A stretch of 12,273 nt of DNA from Candidatus Onthoplasma faecigallinarum (GTDB lineage Bacteria > Bacillota > Clostridia > Christensenellales > UBA1242), in NCBI GenBank assembly GCA_018715225.1, contig DVMB01000035.1, forward strand, positions 1 to 12,273. Direction: 5' to 3'. The notes under the pieces are model-generated. The model did no database searches, was not told the DNA's origin, and saw nothing but the letters and a program-made list of their open reading frames with translations. Positions 6,773 to 12,273 of the stretch are shown one piece after another. Both the position numbers and the translations under genes were made by a program. The number at the start of each line of letters is the position of its first letter. The first letter of the stretch is position 1.

Positions 6773-9160
6773 CTATTTTTTAATTTTCATAGTACTTAAT
6801 CTATTATAAAAAGAACTGGCATTCAATGGATTTTTAACGTTTGTAATACTTATGATTTGAGTGTCTTGTTCATCAGTTATGACTATTCCCAATTCTTTGA
6901 ACACTTGAAGGCAGACAAAGAACTCTAGATAGGAATATTTATTTTTTTCTTTTATTTTTGATAAAATATTTTTGAACATATTGTAAGTATAATAACCTGT
7001 TATTTTGTTTTCATAACCGAACTGAATCAATCTAAAATATCTCCCAAATTCGTCTCTAGAGAGATTGATATTGTTTAATATAGATGTCGGTGTATTCGTC
7101 AAATGTGGTAGATATGTTGTTGATTTTGTGTACTTTTGTAATTCAGCTAGATAGCCCATATTCAATACTGGATCCAAAAATATAATTCTACTAAACGTGT
7201 TGAAGGATTTAAAATTCGTAGGTGCAAGTATGATAGTATTCAACCCTGTTTCATCGTTTATATTAAAAATACGATTTTTGAATATATTGTTGCTGTCATA
7301 CACCGATTTGAAGTTGATATAGGTATTGTAATCAAAGGCGACAATCAAATTACCATATACATTGTTATTCATATCTAAAATGAGCCTTATCAACTGGTCT
7401 CTGTTGTAGTTTATAAAATTGTATGGTCCGTCCACTGGATAAATTAATTGTTTTACATATTCTGCCTGGATAATCTCGTTATCTTGCGGTCTATATATAT
7501 CTTCATAGTCAATAGATTTCACTATACCAGATATTTTCTTATTGTTTTTGAATGCATCTACGCTCAAATCAGCCAACAAATTACATGAAGTGTTCCCGGA
7601 CAGGACAAAATATTTATCACTTGCGTTGAACGCCAATAAGTTGAAATTAGGGTATGATAAAACTAAATGTTGCGGGTGTCTTGGAAGCGAACTGATTGTG
7701 GCATTTTTTAATTTAAAGTTGAATATTGGTCTAGAATTCATATGCCCACATGGTTCTAATCTATCTATATCTTCGACTAATTTCATTGTGATTTCCGCTT
7801 CATCTAATGCAAAATCATAAGTTTTTGTTGGCAAGAAATCGGTTTTAACTAAATTTTCTTCCACATATTTATTTGTAAGGCGGACAAACTCATCATAATT
7901 TTCCACTTTTAAAGTCAAGCCCGCAGCCATGGGATGTCCACCAAATTTTGTCAAAAGGTTTGACATGCTACTGAGCAAAGTATGAACATTCACTCCATTC
8001 ACGCTTCTGCATGAGCCAACCAATTCATCTCCAACTTGACTAAATAGGAAAGTCGGCCTATTGTATTCTTCTGCAATACGTGCGGACACTATCCCTAAGA
8101 TACCGCTATCCCACTCCGCACTTGACATGACTAGCGCATTTATCTTGAAGATATCTTTACTCTGCAATTCGAACTTGACATCTTTATATACTCTATCGCA
8201 CAACTGTTGTCTTTGATTGTTATAATTTATAATTTGATTGCATAATTTCTTGATATTCGCAGGGTTTTCTTCTAGATATAATTCAAGACTCGTCTCTGCT
8301 GATCCCATTCGTCCACTGGCATTGATTTTAGGTGCTATTTTAAAAGCGATATCACTCGCCTTGCAATTTAAATTTAGCCCACACTCCTGTATCAATTTTT
8401 TTAACCCAGCAGGCAGTGAAGTAAAATCTTTCATACCCAAGGTTACAATTACCCTATTTTCGTCTAACAAATCTACTATATCCGCAATGGTAGCAATGGC
8501 ACAAATTGGTAAATATTTTGTCGCAACATTTAACCCTGCCAAAGCCTGAACTAATTTCAACGCAACTCCCGCACCGCATAGTGCTTTGAATGGGTATGTT
8601 GAACTAATTTTAGGATTGATGATCAAACAATCGGGCAACTTTTCCACTCGCTCGTGATGATCGGTAATTATTATATCGACTCCCGCATCCTTTATATATT
8701 CGACCTCATCTACTGCAGTAATGCCACAGTCTACTGTTATAATTAAATCAGGTTTGTCCTTTTCAAATATTTTATCTAAAGTAGTTGTCGTGAGTCCATA
8801 GCCATCTTCATATCTATTTGGCATAAAATTAGTAACTCTTGCACCAACCGACGAAAAATATTTGATCAAAATTGCACTAGCCGTTATCCCATCAACATCA
8901 TAATCGCCAAATATCAATATTTTGCTATTATTTGAAATATGTTGCTCGATTTTTTCAACTACTTTTTCCATATCTTCAAATAAAAATGGATCATAGAGAT
9001 TTGATACATTAGGATACAAATAATTTTTCAATTTTTCTGGGGTGTCAATGCCTCTAGTATATAAAAGATGAACGAGATGTTTATCCAAATTAAAACTTTT
9101 TGACATCTCTTCGACAAACACAATATTTACATTTTCATCTAAAGTACATACATATTTCAT
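6773..9160 (-). CDS. recJ: Single-stranded-DNA-specific 5'-3' exonuclease RecJ
   Basis: Degrades single-stranded DNA 5' to 3' in recombination and repair. 795 residues, normal for Gram-positive RecJ. The DHH metal site is complete: GDYDVDG (85-91), TVDCG (142-146), TDHH (166-169), AIATIADIVDL (221-231) and NASGRM (280-285). The DHHA1 domain follows with WDSGILGIVSARIAEEY (350-366), GSCRSVNGVNVHTLL (382-396) and FGGHPMAAGLTL (406-417). An OB-fold region begins at LEPCGHMNSRPIF (468-480), and a diverged C-terminal domain (about 555-795) completes it, so the protein is full length. The start has only a weak ribosome site (AGG eight bases upstream), and a strong terminator ends 22 bp before it. 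No apt or rel gene follows, unlike in many Firmicutes. Confidence 0.97.
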   Translation of the reverse strand: MKYVCTLDENVNIVFVEEMSKSFNLDKHLVHLLYTRGIDTPEKLKNYLYPNVSNLYDPFLFEDMEKVVEKIEQHISNNSKILIFGDYDVDGITASAILIKYFSSVGARVTNFMPNRYEDGYGLTTTTLDKIFEKDKPDLIITVDCGITAVDEVEYIKDAGVDIIITDHHERVEKLPDCLIINPKISSTYPFKALCGAGVALKLVQALAGLNVATKYLPICAIATIADIVDLLDENRVIVTLGMKDFTSLPAGLKKLIQECGLNLNCKASDIAFKIAPKINASGRMGSAETSLELYLEENPANIKKLCNQIINYNNQRQQLCDRVYKDVKFELQSKDIFKINALVMSSAEWDSGILGIVSARIAEEYNRPTFLFSQVGDELVGSCRSVNGVNVHTLLSSMSNLLTKFGGHPMAAGLTLKVENYDEFVRLTNKYVEENLVKTDFLPTKTYDFALDEAEITMKLVEDIDRLEPCGHMNSRPIFNFKLKNATISSLPRHPQHLVLSYPNFNLLAFNASDKYFVLSGNTSCNLLADLSVDAFKNNKKISGIVKSIDYEDIYRPQDNEIIQAEYVKQLIYPVDGPYNFINYNRDQLIRLILDMNNNVYGNLIVAFDYNTYINFKSVYDSNNIFKNRIFNINDETGLNTIILAPTNFKSFNTFSRIIFLDPVLNMGYLAELQKYTKSTTYLPHLTNTPTSILNNINLSRDEFGRYFRLIQFGYENKITGYYTYNMFKNILSKIKEKNKYSYLEFFVCLQVFKELGIVITDEQDTQIISITNVKNPLNASSFYNRLSTMKIKK

Positions 9161-9182
9161 TTTTCTTACCTAATAAAAATTG

Positions 9183-9208
9183 AAAAGCCTTTCAAAAGAA
9201 AGGCTTTT
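9183..9208 (-). terminator. Intrinsic terminator after secF
   Basis: A perfect 11-bp stem (9183-9193 with 9198-9208, AAAAGCCTTTC/GAAAGGCTTTT) has a 4-base loop and is followed on the minus strand by CAATTTTT. It starts 3 bp past the secF stop and should end the secDF transcript. It stands 22 bp before recJ. Confidence 0.85.
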
Positions 9209-9211
9209 ATA

Positions 9212-10186
9212 TTAATCTTTTTTTTCATTGTTTGAAGTATTATTTTCGCTTTCTTTTTTGACTTTGACTTTGAATTCACGTTTTTTACAATGAGTGATGA
9301 ACACGCTCCAAACAAACGGAAGCACATAACAACTTACCGCAAGGGTTACTACTGCTATAAACATAATATTCAAAGATACGTATTTCAACGCTGAAGGTGC
9401 AAATATGACGAACAAAAGACCAATTAGTAATACCGCAATACTGATAGCGCATTGTTTGAATCTAGCACTCTTCATACCAGATTTAATCGCATTTGAATAA
9501 TCGTCTGCTTGCAACCAACTGGTTTCACGGATATTTTCAAACACATCAAAGCAACTATATACGATCAACATATTCAAGATTACCAACATAGCAAAGTAAC
9601 TCATACCTATTGTCAATCTCAATATTGCCCCTATTGACATGAAAGCAAGTGTGCCCAGAATTGTAGAAATGATTATTGTCATAGCACTTGCCCCATTGTA
9701 TCTAAAGTACGCAAATATGCTAGCAACTGCAATCAACAGCAAAATGGCCACTGCTGTATAGATATAATCGACGTTTCTTACCGTAGGTGCGATGCTTACA
9801 TGCGAACTTATGTTGCCTGCATCTATGGATAGACGCTCTACAATGACCTCGTTAATTTCAAGTTGATCTTCTTGACTTAAGTCAGTCATATACCTGATGA
9901 CCAATTTAGTATCGTCCCCTTCTCCATAGACAGATGCTGTATCAAAATTGCCACCATACGAATTGACAACATTTTGTATCTCTTCAATATAGTCATTGTA
10001 ATTTGAACTATCTGTCCCAACCGTTACTGTGAATTCGTTACAACCAGCAATTTCAAAATTGCCCCTCATTCCAAAGAACGAACCTATAACGATCCCCACG
10101 ATCAAGAAGGCAGCAATTATAATCAAAGCAATTTTGTTTTTATTGAAATAATCTTTATTTGACTTAGTAAAATCTCTATTAAGCAT
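9212..10186 (-). CDS. secF: Protein translocase subunit SecF (diverged)
   Basis: Accessory membrane subunit that works with SecD in late steps of protein export. 324 residues. Membrane segment 1 is about 18-38, then an external domain (40-135), then five segments (about 140-162, 167-188, 193-213, 244-264, 270-296) and a Lys/Glu/Asn-rich cytoplasmic tail. The family motif RIREN is kept in altered form as FENIRET (216-222), and Arg242 fits the conserved Arg of the following segment. The DFxGG motif of the external domain is not recognisable, and the Asp that E. coli SecF has in its fourth segment (Asp213) aligns with Ser211, with Asp214 three residues on. AAAGGAGG lies five bases before the ATG, which overlaps the end of secD by 8 bp. 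Identity rests on topology, the FENIRE motif and the adjacent secD. Confidence 0.85.
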   Translation of the reverse strand: MLNRDFTKSNKDYFNKNKIALIIIAAFLIVGIVIGSFFGMRGNFEIAGCNEFTVTVGTDSSNYNDYIEEIQNVVNSYGGNFDTASVYGEGDDTKLVIRYMTDLSQEDQLEINEVIVERLSIDAGNISSHVSIAPTVRNVDYIYTAVAILLLIAVASIFAYFRYNGASAMTIIISTILGTLAFMSIGAILRLTIGMSYFAMLVILNMLIVYSCFDVFENIRETSWLQADDYSNAIKSGMKSARFKQCAISIAVLLIGLLFVIFAPSALKYVSLNIMFIAVVTLAVSCYVLPFVWSVFITHCKKREFKVKVKKESENNTSNNEKKD

Positions 10187-11510
10187 TTTTACCTCCTTTG
10201 TGGAAGTTGCATTTCTTTCCGTCTGTACTATTGAAAGGAAGATACATCTTGATAAACAATCGCATCAAAACTAGGTTTGTAAACACGCTGATAAACGACA
10301 TTACAAATACGACCCAACCGAAAGATTGAATTGCCATATTAGGCATAAGTAGGCAAGCCAAGCCTAAAAGTAGCATCAAAACATTTGTTACAAAAATACG
10401 TGTCAGGCTCTCTTTCTGTGCAACTTTGAACGAGATATATAATTTTGTATCCGCTTGATAATGAGCTTTCGCCTTTTCAAAAATAGTAACCATTCCCTCT
10501 GTGGCAACTACAAAGGCTATAACAAACCCAATCATACCCGCAAAGTTCATATGAACTATTGGAATTGATTGCAAGAAGAACAAACTCAATGTGATGAAGA
10601 ACAGCAGGTTGAAACACGCCACCCAACCAATATGTTTGTATCTAACAATCATAAAGATAAACGCAATCAAGACAAATACCGCAATAGCTACGCATAGCAA
10701 TACGCCCGCACCCACTCCATAACTAGGAGTAATGAGAGCACAATCAGTTTGGGTCAATTCTAAGCCCAACATACCTGTTTTTATCTTGTTAGCATACGAA
10801 TTTGCTGTAGCGTGATCTACAAAGGCATCACTTTGGATATAGATTTCGCCATTTGTGATTCCTGTAGTACCATCATCATTGCTATCAAGACTCATTTGAG
10901 TAAACTGAGTATCGCCAAAATAAATATATAATGTTCCGCCATCGCTCGTTGCATCTGCAATGTCATCTATCATCTCTTCTTTAAACAAAATGCGGACATA
11001 ATAAGAAGTCTCGCCAGTGGTGCTATCATAATAATCATATACCGAAACGCTGTCTATATCCTTCGCTCCAGCAAACGCCTCACTTGTATCAGTCGACATA
11101 GAAAAACTAATTGTAGCAGGACTACCTATCAAATCTATAACTGTTGATTCATCATCTACATCTACAATGTTGCCCACCTGGATAATAATTGAATCATCTC
11201 CGTATTCTGCAACATAAACATCTCTATAACCCTCGTCTTGAACGATCGACTTCAAATCGTTCATAGTAGATTCTTTCAAAACATCATAGTTAGATTGTGC
11301 TTCACCTTCTGGCAATTCTGCCCTATAGATAATTCTCACAGAATTGCTCAAATCTTCGCCTAATTTTACATTACTTACAAAATTGGAATAAGAATAATAG
11401 TTCCCGCCAATAGTGAAAGGATAAGTGAAATTGACAAAACTTGCAACCAAACATATAACTAAAATGATAGCGAAAAGTACAAACAAGCATTTTGATCTAT
11501 TTTTAGTCAT
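10179..11510 (-). CDS. secD: Protein translocase subunit SecD (diverged)
   Basis: Accessory Sec subunit that uses the proton gradient to help pull proteins across the membrane. 443 residues. Membrane segment 1 (about 8-28), a large external domain (45-255), then five segments (267-290, 295-314, 321-343, 370-390, 395-420). The C-terminal core is recognisable: YGVGAGVLL (264-272), RYKHIGWVA (290-298), NFAGMIGF (322-329) and a variant of VDANVLIFERIREE reading ATEGMVTIFEKAKAH (336-350). The conserved Asp of that motif (E. coli Asp519) aligns with Glu338. The N-terminal GLDLxGG motif has become GEDLSNS (51-57). AGGAG lies five bases before the ATG, and a perfect sigma-A promoter lies 22 bp upstream. 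It is coupled to secF. Confidence 0.88.
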   Translation of the reverse strand: MTKNRSKCLFVLFAIILVICLVASFVNFTYPFTIGGNYYSYSNFVSNVKLGEDLSNSVRIIYRAELPEGEAQSNYDVLKESTMNDLKSIVQDEGYRDVYVAEYGDDSIIIQVGNIVDVDDESTVIDLIGSPATISFSMSTDTSEAFAGAKDIDSVSVYDYYDSTTGETSYYVRILFKEEMIDDIADATSDGGTLYIYFGDTQFTQMSLDSNDDGTTGITNGEIYIQSDAFVDHATANSYANKIKTGMLGLELTQTDCALITPSYGVGAGVLLCVAIAVFVLIAFIFMIVRYKHIGWVACFNLLFFITLSLFFLQSIPIVHMNFAGMIGFVIAFVVATEGMVTIFEKAKAHYQADTKLYISFKVAQKESLTRIFVTNVLMLLLGLACLLMPNMAIQSFGWVVFVMSFISVFTNLVLMRLFIKMYLPFNSTDGKKCNFHKGGKNA

Positions 11511-11532
11511 AATTTCTCCTAATTCAAGATTT

Positions 11533-11561
11533 ATTATATCTAAACTTTATAATATTGTCAA
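11533..11561 (-). promoter_or_regulatory. Consensus sigma-A promoter of secDF
   Basis: TTGACA (11556-11561), exactly 17 bp, then TATAAT (11533-11538) on the minus strand: a full match to the consensus. The start of transcription should fall near 11526, leaving a leader of about 16 bases that contains the AGGAG of secD. Confidence 0.88.
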
Positions 11562-11653
11562 ACAAATCAAATAAATAAACCTTAAACATATTGAATTTAT
11601 AGTTTGACCATTTGATATAACAACAAAATTATTGACCAAAAATCACTATTTTA

Positions 11654-12052
11654 TTAAACATTTTTCTTATTCAATAAATTGACAATAACGGCAGCAATAA
11701 TAGCCACAATCACGCTGAATAACAAGTCATATACTATAGTCATATTGAACGCAAAACCGCCATTCATTATAGAAAATATGATGTAACTTAATATTGCATA
11801 CAAAATTCCAGCAAATATTGCCTTGATTATAAGTTTGTCTCCATTGGTTTTCTTCAAACAAAACATCATGACGAAAATAGACACAGCTTTTATCACATCG
11901 TTGATATACCCTATAACGTTTGAAGATAGATCCACGAATTTTAGAATTATCGCAAAGATGACAATTCCTACAAGTGTAACTATTATTGCAATCATACAAC
12001 ATTTTATAATAGATAAAAACCCTGACCAATTCAAAGATTTTAATTTTTGCAT
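11654..12052 (-). CDS. Small integral membrane protein, TIGR04086/DUF3792 family
   Basis: 132 residues, almost entirely hydrophobic, with four predicted membrane helices (about 12-38, 44-66, 72-97, 103-126), a short basic start and a basic end (NLLNKKNV). The pattern, with the LKKTNGDKLIIKAIFAGILYAIL loop-helix (66-88) and the size, fits the clostridial TIGR04086 family of unknown function. These genes are often found beside yajC and secDF, which is the setting here. AGGAGGG lies four bases before the ATG. There is 143 bp between its stop and secD, which has its own promoter, so the two may be separate units. No catalytic residues are apparent. A second overlapping frame (11727-12029) is a shadow. 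Confidence 0.8.
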   Translation of the reverse strand: MQKLKSLNWSGFLSIIKCCMIAIIVTLVGIVIFAIILKFVDLSSNVIGYINDVIKAVSIFVMMFCLKKTNGDKLIIKAIFAGILYAILSYIIFSIMNGGFAFNMTIVYDLLFSVIVAIIAAVIVNLLNKKNV

Positions 12053-12061
12053 AACGCCCTC

Positions 12062-12089
12062 CTACTATAATCTATTTTTAGATCAGTAG
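12062..12089 (-). promoter_or_regulatory. Hairpin overlapping the ribosome site of the TIGR04086 gene
   Basis: On the minus strand CTACT and AGTAG (12085-12089 with 12062-12066) enclose an inner ATCTA/TAGAT stem (12070-12074 with 12079-12083) and a 4-base loop. The last bases of the outer stem are the first bases of the AGGAGGG ribosome site (12057-12063), so folding could hide part of it. Function is inferred. Confidence 0.35.
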
Positions 12090-12122
12090 AAGATAACAAT
12101 TATTTTTTACGATTTATAATTG

Positions 12123-12152
12123 ATAATAAATTATCTTGTTACAATTTGTAAA
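12123..12152 (-). promoter_or_regulatory. Candidate sigma-A promoter for the TIGR04086 gene, with overlapping dyads
   Basis: TTTACA (12147-12152), 18 bp, then TATTAT (12123-12128) on the minus strand, each one base from consensus. A dyad TTACAA-T-TTGTAA (12139-12151) covers the -35 side and another, GATAAT-AA-ATTATC (12122-12135), covers the -10. They could be operators, but in such AT-rich DNA short dyads also arise by chance. Confidence 0.4.
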
Positions 12153-12212
12153 AAATTTTTAAAAGAAAACAATTTTCTTACAAAAATATGTTTTGTTGTT
12201 AACACAATAAAA

Positions 12213-12235
12213 AAATACACTGTTAAAGTGTATTT
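12213..12235 (-). terminator. Intrinsic terminator of the gene at the right edge
   Basis: A perfect 9-bp stem (12213-12221 with 12227-12235, AAATACACT/AGTGTATTT) has a 5-base loop and is followed by a run of T's on the minus strand. It would end a minus-strand transcript entering from the right edge. Confidence 0.7.
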
Positions 12236-12273
12236 ATTTTTTAGATTTTTTGTTTTGTTTTTTTTCGTCTTTT
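12234..12273 (-). CDS. Possible 3' end of a lysine-rich protein, yajC candidate (partial)
   Basis: One minus-strand frame reads KDEKKQNKKSKK and stops with TAA at 12234-12236, right at the terminator. A charged lysine-rich end in front of a TIGR04086 gene and secDF suggests YajC, a small accessory protein of SecDF whose tail is often charged. Another frame (KRRKKTKQKI, stop at 12241-12243) is equally possible on composition. Only about twelve codons are visible, so both the gene and its name are inference. Confidence 0.3.
   Translation of the reverse strand, partial: KDEKKQNKKSKK

Noticed and set aside
11604..11637. Repeated TTGACCA in the gap before secD, as possible operator or second promoter
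   Set aside because: No -10 box fits either copy, and the perfect promoter at 11533-11561 explains secD expression.
11727..12029. 100-residue minus-strand frame within the TIGR04086 gene
   Set aside because: Same strand but another frame; its sequence is an irregular, Cys- and Tyr-rich reading, while the main frame gives a clear four-helix membrane protein with a strong ribosome site.
1..12273. CRISPR arrays, insertion sequences, tRNA or rRNA genes, defence or toxin-antitoxin modules
   Set aside because: No regularly spaced repeats, transposase motifs, tRNA-like folds or paired small toxin genes were seen on either strand by eye.

Overview
The window looks like core chromosome from an AT-rich, low-GC Gram-positive bacterium of the Clostridia. 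The reasons are the strong A+T bias, AGGAGG-type ribosome sites, a perfect sigma-A promoter, and a gene order familiar from Clostridia: (yajC)-TIGR04086-secD-secF-recJ, then M50 protease-scpA-scpB-DUF2953-ytfJ-dac-rluB. The YtfJ/GerW-type and DUF2953 genes point to a spore-forming lineage or one descended from spore formers. The exact taxon cannot be read from the sequence.

Layout. Positions 2-1318 (+) hold the 3' part of a gene that runs off the left edge. Its product is unrecognised and ends in a cysteine-containing, possibly GNAT-like domain. Everything else is on the minus strand and converges on it. A symmetric hairpin terminator lies at 1534-1565 in a very AT-rich gap. Reading in the minus direction from the right edge: a possible lysine-rich gene end (yajC candidate) with terminator; a 181-bp leader rich in dyads; a small four-helix membrane protein (TIGR04086/DUF3792); secD and secF behind a consensus promoter and closed by a strong terminator; recJ; then a second cluster with its own promoter. 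That cluster is a GTG-started M50 site-2 protease, scpA, scpB, a DUF2953 membrane protein, a ytfJ/gerW-like gene, a D-Ala-D-Ala carboxypeptidase and rluB, packed with 1-bp gaps or short overlaps except for one 41-bp gap after scpB.

How the genes work together. SecD and SecF are accessory subunits that help pull proteins through SecYEG. RecJ is a 5'-3' single-strand exonuclease for repair. ScpA and ScpB are the kleisin and winged-helix partners of SMC in chromosome segregation. DUF2953, YtfJ and the carboxypeptidase suggest a spore-envelope or cell-wall theme, and RluB modifies 23S rRNA.

I see no mobile element, CRISPR array, tRNA or rRNA, and no convincing new multi-gene system. The points most worth a second look are the unknown left-edge protein, the strongly diverged SecD/SecF pair with altered proton-path residues, the DUF2953 start codon buried in the loop of a terminator-like hairpin, and the dyad-rich leader before the TIGR04086 gene.
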